Shown piece by piece: positions 7,706-16,549 of a DNA stretch of 64,000 nt; the stretch's first letter is position 1, and each line of letters starts with the position of its first letter. A model generated the notes under the pieces. That model had not been told where the DNA came from. It ran no database searches and saw only the letters and a list, made by a program, of their open reading frames with translations. The DNA is taken from contig NZ_JAGSPB010000001.1 in NCBI RefSeq assembly GCF_019204025.1, positions 434,001 to 498,000 on the forward strand, given 5' to 3'. The DNA is from Erythrobacter ani (GTDB taxonomy: Bacteria; Pseudomonadota; Alphaproteobacteria; Sphingomonadales; Sphingomonadaceae). Made by a program: the position numbers and the translations under genes.

Positions 7706-9259
7706 ATGACAGCAAAACTCCTGATTTCCTCCGCTCTCACGATGTCTGCTATGAGCTTGAGCGCCGCCGCGATCGCGCAAACCGCCAGCGCCGACGAATC
7801 CGGATATCAAGGCGAGGATGCGTCGCCAGCGGCTCTTGCCGCCAAAGAATACATTGCCCGCATACAGACGCTGGATGATGCCGGGCCGCAGTTGAATGCA
7901 GTAATCATCTACAATCCCGATGCAGCGGAAGTCGCGCAGCAACTGGCGCAGACCGGACTCCTGCAAGGACGCAGCGTACTCGTGAAGGACAATATCGAGA
8001 CCGCAGAATTTCCCACAACCGCCGGAAGTCTTGCGTTGAAGGGCAACGTCACCCGCCGAGACGCTCCTATGATCGCCAACCTCCGGGCAGCGGGCGGCGT
8101 CGTGTTGGGCAAGGCCAACCTGTCGGAATGGGCCAACATCCGGTCGAACGATTCGACCAGTGGATGGAGCGCGGTCGGCGGGCTCACACGCAATCCGCAC
8201 GCCACGGATCGCAATGCGTGCGGGTCATCCTCCGGCAGCGGCGCTGCTGTCGCCGCAGGGTTCGCATGGGGCGCAATCGGAACGGAGACCAATGGGTCGA
8301 TCACTTGCCCTGCCGCAGTCAACGGCGTGGTCGGCTTCAAGCCGAGCGTTGGCCTCGTCAGCCGTACGCATGTGGTGCCGATTTCCAGCACGCAGGATAC
8401 CGCTGGCCCGATGACGCGTAGCGTTTACGATGCGGCTTTGCTGCTGAGCGCGATTGCAGGGGAAGACCCGGCCGACAGCGCCACGGTAAACGTACCGCGC
8501 AAAACTGACTACACTGCGGAACTAGCGGAAGCTTCTCTCGAAGGCGTTCGGATTGGGGTGATGCGGAACCAAGTGGGCGAACGCAATGATGTTGAGGCTG
8601 TGTTTGAAAGCGCGCTCCGTGATCTGGAGCGCGCTGGCGCTGTGCTGATCGATATCGAATTCGAGATGAACGATGCGATCTGGGAAGACAGTTTCACTGT
8701 GCTGCTGTTCGAATTGCGCGAGGAAATGGGCAAATACCTTGCTTCGATCCCTGCAATCGAAGGGCAGGAAACGCCGCGCAGCCTTGCCGACCTGATCGCT
8801 TTCAACGAGGCAAATTCTGAACAGGAGATGCGCTGGTTTGGCCAAGGCATTTTCCAGGCAGCTGAACGGACCACCGACCGCGAACGATACGAGACTGCAA
8901 AAGCGAATGCGCTGCGCATTGCAGGCGAGGAAACACTCGACACGCTATTCTCCGAAAACGACGTGCAGTTTCTCGTCGCGCCAACAAGAGGCCCTGCCTG
9001 GGTCAGCGATTTGGTGCGCGGCGACAATTTCGATGGCTCGATCGGGTTTGGCAGCCCCGCTGCGATTGCGGGATACCCGCACCTGACAGTGCCCATGGGG
9101 CACATCGAGGGACTGCCTGTGGGCGTCAGCTTTTTTGGTGCGAAGTGGGAAGATCACGCTGTCTTGAAAGTGGGGGCCGCATATGAACGCGCCCGCAGTG
9201 CCGAACTTGCGGAGCCGAATTTCCTTCCGTGGGAACCAAAGGATCAGCCTGCGGACTGA
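7706..9259 (+). CDS. Exported amidase, amidase-signature family
   Basis: A 517-residue protein with a signal peptide (about residues 1-25, ending AAAIAQ), then a full amidase-signature domain. The catalytic Ser-cisSer-Lys set is visible: Lys in VLVKDNIET, and the two serines in CGSSSGSGAAV and TNGSITCPAAVNG. These enzymes hydrolyse amide bonds in a wide range of substrates. Exported members often act on peptide amides or envelope compounds, so the substrate stays open. The next gene begins 6 bp downstream, indicating a two-gene unit. Confidence 0.9.
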   Translation: MTAKLLISSALTMSAMSLSAAAIAQTASADESGYQGEDASPAALAAKEYIARIQTLDDAGPQLNAVIIYNPDAAEVAQQLAQTGLLQGRSVLVKDNIETAEFPTTAGSLALKGNVTRRDAPMIANLRAAGGVVLGKANLSEWANIRSNDSTSGWSAVGGLTRNPHATDRNACGSSSGSGAAVAAGFAWGAIGTETNGSITCPAAVNGVVGFKPSVGLVSRTHVVPISSTQDTAGPMTRSVYDAALLLSAIAGEDPADSATVNVPRKTDYTAELAEASLEGVRIGVMRNQVGERNDVEAVFESALRDLERAGAVLIDIEFEMNDAIWEDSFTVLLFELREEMGKYLASIPAIEGQETPRSLADLIAFNEANSEQEMRWFGQGIFQAAERTTDRERYETAKANALRIAGEETLDTLFSENDVQFLVAPTRGPAWVSDLVRGDNFDGSIGFGSPAAIAGYPHLTVPMGHIEGLPVGVSFFGAKWEDHAVLKVGAAYERARSAELAEPNFLPWEPKDQPAD

Positions 9260-9265
9260 TAGAGC

Positions 9266-10645
9266 ATGGATCTGGAACCGCGCATATTGATGTTCATCAT
9301 CTTCGGCGTCGGATTGATGTTGGCGGTTTCGCTTGAGCGGCGCCTTGCAAAACTATGGCTTTCTCTGCCGATCGTCTACGTGGGAGCAGGATATCTTCTC
9401 TATTCTGCGGGGATGGGATTTCCCAACATCAACCCGACGTTCGACGGGTTTGACGCGCTCGCACTGGAATACGTGACCGAATTCATCGTGATTGCCTCGC
9501 TCGCGGCGGCGGGCATCGCCATCGATCGCCCCGTCAGCTGGAAGAACTGGGGACAGATCTGGCCGCTGCTGGTCATCGCCATGCCCCTGACGGTCGCATC
9601 GGTCGCATGGCTGGGTTGGTGGGCGCTAGGATTGGCTCCGGCGAGCGCCATCCTGCTTGGTGCCGCCCTCGCGCCGACCGATCCCGTACTTGCACGCAGC
9701 GTACAGGTCGGTCCCCCGGGAGATTCCGAGCGCCACGATGTGCGCTTCAGCCTGACGGTAGAGGCCGGCCTCAATGACGGGCTAGCCTTTCCATTCACCT
9801 ACCTCGCGATCGCTGCGATCGGGATGACCTCGCTCGGCATGTGGACAATCGAGTGGGCTGCCTTTGATGTCGGGTGGCGCATTGCCGTGGGCTGTCTTGT
9901 CGGCTGGGCGGTCGGACGGGCCGGTGCCTGGTATGTGTTCGAGCGCGAAGCCGACGCGCCGATGGCGGACATCGAATTGGAAGACCAGTCGGAACAAGAG
10001 GAGACGGATAAATCCGAATACTCGACGAGCGAGGGCTTGGTCGTGCTCGGGACTTTATTGAGCGCCTATGGTTTCGCTGAAATCGTTCAGGGCTACGGTT
10101 TCCTGGCGGTCTTCGTAGCCGCCGTCACGGCTCGCCAAAGCGAAAACGCCAGCCGCTATCACAAGATCAGCCATCATTTCATCGACCAGATCGAGCAGAT
10201 CGTCCTTGTCGCGGTTCTGCTCGGCTTCGGAGCCATGCTAGCCAGCGGAGTGCTGGATGCGCTGACATGGCCAGCCGCCCTGGTCGGCCTCGCCCTCATT
10301 TTCATCATTCGCCCTATCTCGGGGCTTCTGGCCGAAGCGAATTGCGATCTGCCTTGGCCAGGCAAGCTTGCGGTCGCCTTCCTCGGCGTGCGCGGCATGG
10401 GCACGATCTACTATCTCGCCTATGCTCAGAACAAAGGCGAATTCGAGAATCTGGACCTCCTGTGGGCGACGGCCAGTTTCACGATCCTAGCCTCAATCGT
10501 GATCCACGGCGTCGTGGCTGGGCCCTACATCGCATTCGTGGAAGGTCGCGGGCACCACGTGCATATCGGAAAAGACAGCTGGATGGCCTCGCTCAGCCCG
10601 GACGATAGGGCTGCCACGCCGCAGGAACCGTCCAAGAAAGACTAA
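9266..10645 (+). CDS. Cation:proton antiporter, CPA1/NhaP type
   Basis: A 459-residue integral membrane protein with about 12 hydrophobic helices. It shows the motifs of Na+(K+)/H+ exchangers: ALAPTDPVLARSV and the acidic-site helix EAGLNDGLAFPFT. An acidic, charged loop (DIELEDQSEQEETDKSE) lies near residues 233-250. A late segment, GVRGMGTIYYLAYA, is also typical of the family. It lies 6 bp after the amidase gene. Ion specificity cannot be read from the sequence. Confidence 0.88.
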   Translation: MDLEPRILMFIIFGVGLMLAVSLERRLAKLWLSLPIVYVGAGYLLYSAGMGFPNINPTFDGFDALALEYVTEFIVIASLAAAGIAIDRPVSWKNWGQIWPLLVIAMPLTVASVAWLGWWALGLAPASAILLGAALAPTDPVLARSVQVGPPGDSERHDVRFSLTVEAGLNDGLAFPFTYLAIAAIGMTSLGMWTIEWAAFDVGWRIAVGCLVGWAVGRAGAWYVFEREADAPMADIELEDQSEQEETDKSEYSTSEGLVVLGTLLSAYGFAEIVQGYGFLAVFVAAVTARQSENASRYHKISHHFIDQIEQIVLVAVLLGFGAMLASGVLDALTWPAALVGLALIFIIRPISGLLAEANCDLPWPGKLAVAFLGVRGMGTIYYLAYAQNKGEFENLDLLWATASFTILASIVIHGVVAGPYIAFVEGRGHHVHIGKDSWMASLSPDDRAATPQEPSKKD

Positions 10646-10666
10646 CACCGCATTGAGAGCACAAAA

Positions 10667-10702
10667 AATGGCGACGGATCGCAATTAAGATCCGCCGCCA
10701 TT
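10667..10702. terminator. Bidirectional terminator between the antiporter and tig
   Basis: A 14-nt inverted repeat (10667-10680 with 10689-10702; one A/C mismatch, 8-nt loop) sits between the convergent antiporter and trigger-factor genes. An A-run at 10663-10668 becomes the U-run for the reverse-strand tig transcript. Confidence 0.8.
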
Positions 10703-10719
10703 CTTATCGAGCTTCGAAA

Positions 10720-12288
10720 TTACTTCTTTGCCGGAGCCTTTTTCGGGGCAGGCTTTTTCGCCGCCGGTTTGGCCGCCGCTGCCTTTGCCGGAGCCTTCTT
10801 GGCAGCAGGCTTTTTCGCCGGAGCTTTCTTAGCCGCCGGCTTGGCCGTTCCGTCGGCTTTCTTGGCGGGCTCTTTTTTAGCAGCAGCCTTCTTGGCTGGC
10901 GCTTTCTTGGCCGGTGCCTTCTTCTTCGGCGCAGCCTTCGCCTTCTCGGCTTCGGCATCGTCGTCGGCTTCGATTGCTGCCTGCAATTCGTCCTGTGTCA
11001 CTTCGCGTTCGGTGACTTCGGCCTTGTCGAAGAGGAAATCGACGACCTTGTCTTCGTACAGAGGTGCACGCAGCTGGGCTGCAGCCATCGGTTCCTGCTG
11101 GATGTACTGCATGAAGCGTTCGCGATCTTCCTCGCGGTATTGTTGCGCTGCCTGCTGAATCAGCATCGACATTTCCTGCGAGGTCACCTCGACATTATTG
11201 GCCTGGCCGATTTCGGAAAGTAGCAGGCCAAGACGGACGCGGCGTTCTGCGATCGCCTTGTAGTCATCCTTCTCGTTTTCGATTTCCTTGAGCGCCTGCT
11301 CGGGATTTTCATCGTTAGCAGCTTCCTGTTGAAGCTGCGCCCAAATCTGATCGAATTCGGCTTCGACCATCGTTTCCGGCACGGCAAAATCGTGTCCGGC
11401 AGCAAGCTGATCGAGAAGCGCTCGCTTCATCTGCGTGCGAGTGAGGCCAGCGGTCTGCTGCTCAAGCTGACCCTTCATGATCTCTTTCAGCTTGTCGATG
11501 CTGTCGAGACCAAGTTGCTTGGCAAATTCATCGTCGATCTTCGTTTCGGTCTCGACTTTCACGGCCTTAACCGTGACGTCGAAGGTTGCTTCCTTACCGG
11601 CGAGATGATTGGCCTGATACTCTTCGGGGAAGGTAACTGTGATGGTTTTCTCATCGCCGGTCTTCACGCCGACCAGCTGTTCTTCGAAACCGGGAATGAA
11701 CGTGCCCGATCCGATGACCAGCGCGGCATCTTCCGCCTTGCCGCCTTCGAATTCCTCACCGTCGAGCTTGCCAACGAAATCGATGATGAGCTGGTTGCCG
11801 TCCGCCGCCTTCTTGGTCTTGGCTGCGTCCTTGTAGCTCTTGTTCTGGCCCGCGATGTTCTGGATCGCTTCGTCGATAGCTTCGTCGGAAACCGGAACGA
11901 CCAGTTTCTCCAGCTTCAGACCGTCGGTGCTCGGCGCCTCGATATCCGGCAGCACCTCAAGCTCGACAGAAATCTCGGCATCCTTGCCTTCTTCATAACC
12001 TTCGCCGAGGTCGATTTTCGGCTGCATTGCAGGACGCAGGCTCTCATCCTTGATCACCTGATCGACCGATTCGCGGATCATGTCGTTAAGCGTCTGCGCG
12101 TGCAGCTGCTCACCGTGCATTTTCTTCACGAGATTGGCCGGTACCTTGCCCGGACGGAAACCCGGCATTTTGACCTGCGGCGCGATCTTCTTGATCTCGC
12201 TCTCGATCTTCGCGCCGATCTCGTCGGCGGTCAGGGTGATCAGATAGGCGCGCTTGAGGCCTTCGTTAATGGTCTGCTTGGTCTGCAT
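10720..12288 (-). CDS. tig: Trigger factor with a long Lys/Ala/Pro-rich C-terminal tail
   Basis: A ribosome-associated chaperone with peptidyl-prolyl isomerase activity. The ribosome-binding signature GFRPGKVPANLV is in the N-terminal domain, followed by an FKBP-like PPIase domain (LIIDFVGKLDGEEF, GSGTFIPGFEEQL) and the helical C-domain. The start at 12288 (MQTKQT) is chosen because the region upstream holds a tRNA. At 522 residues it is longer than the usual ~430-450: the last ~74 residues (10723-10944) are almost only Lys, Ala and Pro in AKKAPAKK-type repeats, like the tail of histone H1-like proteins. Confidence 0.95.
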   Translation of the reverse strand: MQTKQTINEGLKRAYLITLTADEIGAKIESEIKKIAPQVKMPGFRPGKVPANLVKKMHGEQLHAQTLNDMIRESVDQVIKDESLRPAMQPKIDLGEGYEEGKDAEISVELEVLPDIEAPSTDGLKLEKLVVPVSDEAIDEAIQNIAGQNKSYKDAAKTKKAADGNQLIIDFVGKLDGEEFEGGKAEDAALVIGSGTFIPGFEEQLVGVKTGDEKTITVTFPEEYQANHLAGKEATFDVTVKAVKVETETKIDDEFAKQLGLDSIDKLKEIMKGQLEQQTAGLTRTQMKRALLDQLAAGHDFAVPETMVEAEFDQIWAQLQQEAANDENPEQALKEIENEKDDYKAIAERRVRLGLLLSEIGQANNVEVTSQEMSMLIQQAAQQYREEDRERFMQYIQQEPMAAAQLRAPLYEDKVVDFLFDKAEVTEREVTQDELQAAIEADDDAEAEKAKAAPKKKAPAKKAPAKKAAAKKEPAKKADGTAKPAAKKAPAKKPAAKKAPAKAAAAKPAAKKPAPKKAPAKK

Positions 12289-12368
12289 GGGGTGTACTGG
12301 AGCCTTCTTAAGCTTGCATTCATTTGATTCGAAAGACCTTCGTTCGTGCTGAGGCCAGGGCGAGGTAT

Positions 12369-12453
12369 TGGTGCGGGCGAAGGGACTCGAACCCCCACAT
12401 CTTGCGATACCAGAACCTAAATCTGGCGCGTCTACCAATTTCGCCACGCCCGC
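12369..12453 (-). tRNA. tRNA-Leu (UAG anticodon)
   Basis: An 85-nt cloverleaf including an encoded CCA. The acceptor stem GCGGGCG/CGCCCGC, the D-arm region GCGAAATTGGTAGACGC, the anticodon stem-loop CCAGA-TTTAGGT-TCTGG with anticodon TAG, a long variable arm, and the T-loop TTCGAGT are all visible on the reverse strand. The long variable arm and anticodon identify it as tRNA-Leu for CUA codons. It lies just upstream of tig. Confidence 0.95.
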
Positions 12454-12597
12454 TTGCCCAGACGAAGCCGCGCGGGAAACTCGAAAGCCCCCGCGCGCAT
12501 CTGCGCTGGGCCTGTATCCTCGCTTGACGAAAAGGGCAAGCGTAGCGGCGACATTGCACGCTTGTTTCCCGCGCCGTGCCCCACTAAAGGCCCGCGG

Positions 12598-12882
12598 ATG
12601 AGCGATAACAACACAACTGACACTCCGCCCGATCACCTCTCGGTCAATCCGCGCAGCCCGGCCTTTGATGCCGAAGCGCTGCAGCGCGGTGTCGGCATCC
12701 GGTTCAAGGACCGCGTCCGGACCGATATCGAGGAATACTCAATCTCAGAAGGTTGGGTCCGCGTGCAGGCAGGCAAGACTGTCGACCGCAAGGGGCAGCC
12801 GCTTACGATCAAGCTGACCGGCCCGGTAGAGGCGTGGTACGAAGATCTTGGCGACAATCCGCCGGTCGCGAAAAAGGACTAG
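12598..12882 (+). CDS. DUF3297 family protein
   Basis: A 94-residue soluble protein (MSDNNTTDTPPDHLSVNPRS) matching the small DUF3297 family of proteobacteria, with the conserved GVGIRFKDRVRTDIEEYS and EAWYEDLG segments. No catalytic motif or signal peptide is evident and the function is unknown. The ATG at 12598 is the only one giving the conserved N-terminus. It lies 51 bp upstream of der and could share its transcript. Confidence 0.85.
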   Translation: MSDNNTTDTPPDHLSVNPRSPAFDAEALQRGVGIRFKDRVRTDIEEYSISEGWVRVQAGKTVDRKGQPLTIKLTGPVEAWYEDLGDNPPVAKKD

Positions 12883-12933
12883 TTGGGGCTCCAGCTTGCC
12901 AAGTGGCAGGTCAACCGCCACTTGCAGTGAGCT

Positions 12934-14358
12934 ATGAAACCTCAGGTCATCATTATCGGCCGCCCGAATGTGGGCAAATCGACGCTGTTCAACCGGCTTG
13001 TCGGGAAGAAGCTGGCGCTGGTCGACGATCAGCCTGGTGTGACCCGCGACCGCCGTCTTGGAGATGCCGAGATTGCCGGATTGCAGTTCACTGTTGTCGA
13101 TACTGCCGGGTGGGAAGATGACGACGATCTTACCCTGCCTGGCCGGATGCGGAAACAGACCGAGGCCAGCCTTGAAGGCGCGGATGCAGCGATGTTCGTG
13201 GTCGATGCGCGCGCGGGTCTGACACCGCTCGACAACGAAATTGCGCGGTACTTACGTGAATATGACGTGCCGATCGTGCTCGTCGCGAACAAGGCAGAAG
13301 GGTCTTCCGGCGAATCCGGCGTGCTCGAAAGCTATTCGCTCGGCCTTGGCGAGCCTGTTCCGCTTTCTGCCGAGCATGGCGAGGGGATTGCCGATCTGTT
13401 CGGTTCGCTCTGGCCGATCATCGGTGAGAAAGCGGAGGCCGCCGAAGCGGGAGCAGCGGCATTCGCAGAGGCAAATGAGGATGAAGACGCGCCGCTAGGC
13501 CCTTTGAAACTGGCTATCGTCGGCAGGCCGAATGCAGGCAAATCCACGCTCATCAACCGGATGCTCGGCGAAGACCGGCTGCTTACCGGGCCGGAAGCGG
13601 GCATCACCCGCGATTCGATTTCGATCGATTGGCAGTGGAATGATCCGAAGTCCGGTGAAACCCGTGATATCCGGATCATCGACACGGCAGGTATGCGCAA
13701 GAAGCGCAATGTGACCGAAAAGCTCGAAAAATTGTCGGTCGCCGATGCACGCCGCGCGGTCGATTTTGCCGAAGTCGTCGTATTGCTGCTCGATGCGACG
13801 CAAGGTCTGGAGCATCAGGATCTCAAAATTGCGAGCATGGTCCTCGAAGAAGGTCGCGCTTTGATGATCGCGATCAACAAATGGGACATAGCCGAGGATG
13901 CGAGCGGCCTTTTCAACGGCATTCGCGCCGCGTTGGACGATGGGCTCGCGCAGGTCCGGGGCTTGCCGCTGTTCGCTGTCAGCGCGAAGACTGGCAAGGG
14001 TATCGATGCCATGCTCGGGGCAGCCTTCGACTTGCGCGAAAGCTGGTCCAAACGCGTACCTACAGCCGCGCTCAATCGGTGGTTCGACGATGCGCTCGAC
14101 GCCAATCCGCCGCCCGCACCGGGTGGCCGCCGGATCAAGCTGCGCTACATCACGCAAGCGAGCACGCGCCCGCCGCGCTTCGTTGTCTTCGGCACACGGC
14201 TCGACGACCTTCCGAAAAGTTACGAGCGCTATCTCATAAACGGAATCCGGTCGAAGCTCGGCTTTGATTCCGTGCCTATCCGGGTAACGCTCAAGAGTCC
14301 CAAGAATCCCTACAACGCCAACAAAGGCGGTGGGGGCAATTACAGCGGAGAGCGATGA
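12934..14358 (+). CDS. der: Ribosome biogenesis GTPase Der (EngA)
   Basis: A 474-residue tandem GTPase needed for 50S subunit assembly. Two G domains are complete: the first with GRPNVGKST, DTAGWED and NKAE; the second with GRPNAGKST, DTAGMRKK and NKWD. A C-terminal KH-like domain (KLRYITQASTRPPRFVVF) follows. The tail is Gly/Asn rich (NKGGGGNYSGER). The stop codon overlaps the next gene's start. Confidence 0.97.
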   Translation: MKPQVIIIGRPNVGKSTLFNRLVGKKLALVDDQPGVTRDRRLGDAEIAGLQFTVVDTAGWEDDDDLTLPGRMRKQTEASLEGADAAMFVVDARAGLTPLDNEIARYLREYDVPIVLVANKAEGSSGESGVLESYSLGLGEPVPLSAEHGEGIADLFGSLWPIIGEKAEAAEAGAAAFAEANEDEDAPLGPLKLAIVGRPNAGKSTLINRMLGEDRLLTGPEAGITRDSISIDWQWNDPKSGETRDIRIIDTAGMRKKRNVTEKLEKLSVADARRAVDFAEVVVLLLDATQGLEHQDLKIASMVLEEGRALMIAINKWDIAEDASGLFNGIRAALDDGLAQVRGLPLFAVSAKTGKGIDAMLGAAFDLRESWSKRVPTAALNRWFDDALDANPPPAPGGRRIKLRYITQASTRPPRFVVFGTRLDDLPKSYERYLINGIRSKLGFDSVPIRVTLKSPKNPYNANKGGGGNYSGER

Positions 14359-14831
14359 TGTTGGATTTGCTCGCCGCCGCCGACATCGCGACCGAATTGC
14401 TGGAGCGCACATCAAGTACCCCTGCTGTGCAGCAAGCCCTGCAATCCAGCCTCGCGCCTGCGTTTCTTCTTGTCGGCATCGGCAGCGTCATGAACGTCAT
14501 GATGGCGCGGCTTACCTGGGTCGCGGGCCGGATCGAGCGTCTCGAGGCTCAGGATGAGGAAGACAGGGGGCCAAGGCACTCGGCCGAGGTAGATTGGCTG
14601 TGCAAGCGGCGCGCGCTCGCTCGTAAGGCGATCATGCTATCTTCCGCAGGTGCAGTGATCATCAGCGTCGTGATCGCGCTGCTGTTTGTCTCAACCTATA
14701 TCAGCGTCCGCATTGGTACGGTGATCGCTGTCATGTGGGTCCTGACCATTGCATTCCTGATTTCGGCATTGTTTGTGTTCCTGCGCGAAACACAATTGGC
14801 GGCAGGCGGCCCGAACCGCGCCAAAAAGTAG
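14355..14831 (+). CDS. DUF2721 family membrane protein
   Basis: A 158-residue protein with three predicted membrane helices: FLLVGIGSVMNVMMARL near 35-55 and two in the C-terminal half (AVIISVVIALLFVSTYI and VIAVMWVLTIAFLISALFV). The arrangement and the RIERLE segment between helices fit DUF2721, a small inner-membrane family of unknown function. ATG codons at 14355 and 14358 both overlap the der stop (TGA 14356-14358), so it is translationally coupled to der. Confidence 0.8.
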   Translation: MMLDLLAAADIATELLERTSSTPAVQQALQSSLAPAFLLVGIGSVMNVMMARLTWVAGRIERLEAQDEEDRGPRHSAEVDWLCKRRALARKAIMLSSAGAVIISVVIALLFVSTYISVRIGTVIAVMWVLTIAFLISALFVFLRETQLAAGGPNRAKK

Positions 14832-14845
14832 AACCGCAATGCAAA

Positions 14846-14871
14846 AGGGCGGAGCCTTTCAACCCCGCCCT
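14846..14871. terminator. Terminator hairpin after the DUF2721 gene
   Basis: AGGGCGG at 14846-14852 pairs with CCGCCCT at 14865-14871 around a 12-nt loop, between the convergent DUF2721 gene and the small secreted-protein gene. There is no strong U-run, but the AAAA just before the stem suits termination of the reverse-strand gene. Confidence 0.6.
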
Positions 14872-14897
14872 CGCTATCGTTGTTCGATCGTGATCGC

Positions 14898-15362
14898 CTA
14901 TTTCAGCATTTCGACTTCGCGAAGCATGTAGGTGCCCTGGATCTTGCGGATCTTATTGTAGAGCTCCAGCACGGTCGTGTTGCCCTGATCGATGTTGGCT
15001 TTGCCGTAGGCATCGAGGAACGCCATATAGCGTTCCTTGCTCGGGCCGACAGATGCCGTGTCTGGAAAGACAACGACGAGAACCATGTTGAATTCGTTTT
15101 CGCCGTACGGAACGCCATAGATCGCGAAATCCTTGATATAGCCGAGGTCTTTCTGGACCTGGTTCGCGGCGGCCCAAGTGCTCCTCAGACCTTCGAGATA
15201 GGTCTCGAACTGACCTTCGTCGACTTTCACGAGCGTCATTTCGACGACTTCGTCAGACGGCTGATAATCCTCATAGACTTCGATATCGGCCAGTGCCGGT
15301 GTAGACATGGCTAGTGTCGCCGCGGCGAAACCGCCGGCGATGGATTTAACAAATTTGCTCAT
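14898..15362 (-). CDS. Small exported protein of unknown function
   Basis: A 154-residue protein. The start at 15362 (MSKFVKSIAGGFAAATLAMSTPALA) gives a clean signal peptide of about 25 residues, so export to the periplasm is expected. The mature part is acidic, with alternating beta and helix segments (VVEMTLVKVDEGQFETYLEGL, EFNMVLVVVFPDTASVG) that could form a dimeric alpha/beta barrel-like fold. I do not recognise a named family. It stands alone between two hairpins. Confidence 0.75.
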   Translation of the reverse strand: MSKFVKSIAGGFAAATLAMSTPALADIEVYEDYQPSDEVVEMTLVKVDEGQFETYLEGLRSTWAAANQVQKDLGYIKDFAIYGVPYGENEFNMVLVVVFPDTASVGPSKERYMAFLDAYGKANIDQGNTTVLELYNKIRKIQGTYMLREVEMLK

Positions 15363-15548
15363 TAAACAGCTCCAAAGTTCGAAAGGTGCGACCCAATCGA
15401 CTTGGAAGACGTACTTGCCCGAAAAAAACCGGCAAGACGGTTGTGTGAATAACCCCCGCTTCACGCCCCCTGGACGCACTGCTGCGCCCATGAATGCATG
15501 CTGTCAAACTTAGAGTTAACCGTCTTGTACAGATACGACAGAATGCGA

Positions 15549-15577
15549 AAAGGCGAGGCCGCCGAGGCCTCGCCTTT
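15549..15577 (-). terminator. Strong terminator downstream of bfr
   Basis: A perfect 12-bp inverted repeat, AAAGGCGAGGCC (15549-15560) and GGCCTCGCCTTT (15566-15577), with a 5-nt loop, 26 bp beyond the bacterioferritin stop codon. On the reverse strand the stem ends in TTT. Confidence 0.85.
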
Positions 15578-15602
15578 CACAATTAGTCGACAGGGTTCGC
15601 GC

Positions 15603-16106
15603 CTATTTCACGCCAGCGTTGGTTTCGCCTTCCCCAGCCGGATGACTTTGCAATTGCACGTAGTTCTGCAGACCCATGCGTTCGATCATGTCGAACTGGG
15701 TTTCCAGGAAGTCGACATGCTCTTCTTCGTTGGCGAGAATGTCTTCGAATATCTGCTCAGAGGTGTAATCCCGCACGCTCTTGGCATGTTCAGCCGCATC
15801 GCGCAGCAGCGGGATCGCCTCTTCTTCGAGCGCCAGGTCAGCCTTGAGGATCTCCTCAACCGTCTCGCCGACTTTCAACTGGTGAATCGCCTGAAAGTTG
15901 GGAAGCGCTTCGAGAAAAAGGATACGTTCGGCAAGCCGGTCGGCATGCTGCATTTCCTCGATGCTTTCGTGCCGCTCGTATTCGGCCAGCTTGGTAACGC
16001 CCCAATCGGCGAGGACGCGGTAATGCAGCCAGTACTGGTTGATCGCGGTCAGCTCGTTGGTGAGAGCCTTGTTGAGATACTCGATGACCTTTGCATCGCC
16101 TTTCAT
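15603..16106 (-). CDS. bfr: Bacterioferritin
   Basis: A 167-residue iron-storage protein that forms 24-mer haem-containing cages. Ferroxidase ligands are recognisable: Glu18 in NELTAINQYWLHYR, Glu51 and His54 in EEMQHADRLAERI, and further acidic residues plus His in EEEHVDFLETQ. The Met before QHAD is the haem ligand of the family. The start at 16106 (MKGDAKVIEYLN) is the standard bacterioferritin N-terminus. The partner ferredoxin gene lies 161 bp upstream on the same strand. Confidence 0.95.
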   Translation of the reverse strand: MKGDAKVIEYLNKALTNELTAINQYWLHYRVLADWGVTKLAEYERHESIEEMQHADRLAERILFLEALPNFQAIHQLKVGETVEEILKADLALEEEAIPLLRDAAEHAKSVRDYTSEQIFEDILANEEEHVDFLETQFDMIERMGLQNYVQLQSHPAGEGETNAGVK

Positions 16107-16267
16107 GGCGGTGTTCCCCTTCGCAAAAAGCCACATGGATGTGTGGCCAGACGGTGATTATGTGACACCGTATATGCGCGCTCAGCCGCCATTGAGCAAG
16201 GGGTCTAGACAAAAATGTCTTTAAGTTTCAGATGTTTGCAATCCGTTCGCAGTAGCGTGACCGAAAT

Positions 16268-16459
16268 TCAGACTGCGACTTTTTCGCAAGAAGCGAGAGC
16301 GCGTTCCTGGTTGATGATTTCGCCAGCTTTACCAAGGCATTGGCCGCAATTGGGGCGTTTGCCGAGCGCCGCATAAGTCGCCTCGGCGTCGCCGCCATGG
16401 CCCAAAGCCGCTGTACGAAGGTCGGCTTCACGTATCGCGTTGCAAATGCAGATATACAT
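16268..16459 (-). CDS. bfd: Bacterioferritin-associated ferredoxin (2Fe-2S)
   Basis: A 63-residue protein starting MYICICNAIREADL and containing RPNCGQCLGKA. The four cysteines (Cys4, Cys6, then CGQC) have the spacing of Bfd-type [2Fe-2S] proteins, which dock on bacterioferritin and reduce stored iron to release it. It precedes bfr on the same strand, and a Fur-like box lies about 45 bp upstream of its start, consistent with induction on iron limitation. Confidence 0.93.
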   Translation of the reverse strand: MYICICNAIREADLRTAALGHGGDAEATYAALGKRPNCGQCLGKAGEIINQERALASCEKVAV

Positions 16460-16503
16460 AAGGCTAAAGAATCACTCCTGCGAAGCGTTTGCAGAGCCAA
16501 GAT

Positions 16504-16522
16504 ATGCGAATTATTCTCAATA
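16504..16522 (-). promoter_or_regulatory. Putative Fur box upstream of bfd
   Basis: Read on the reverse strand this is TATTGAGAATAATTCGCAT, matching the classical proteobacterial Fur operator (AATGAGAATAATTCTCATT-like) at most positions of a 19-bp imperfect inverted repeat. It lies 45-63 bp upstream of the bfd start, a suitable place for iron-dependent repression. Confidence 0.6.
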
Positions 16523-16549
16523 GCAAGCGCAAAAGTTCAATTGCCCAAA

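Noticed and set aside
10740..10930. Short repeated units resembling a CRISPR or tandem-repeat array
   Set aside because: The units are degenerate AKKAPAKK coding repeats within tig, with no regular spacers.
10769..11158. Open frame encoding a repetitive Ala/Phe/Gly hydrophobic protein
   Set aside because: It is the antisense of the Lys/Ala tail of trigger factor; AAG/GCC codons read backwards give Phe, Leu, Gly and Ala. No start signal was seen.
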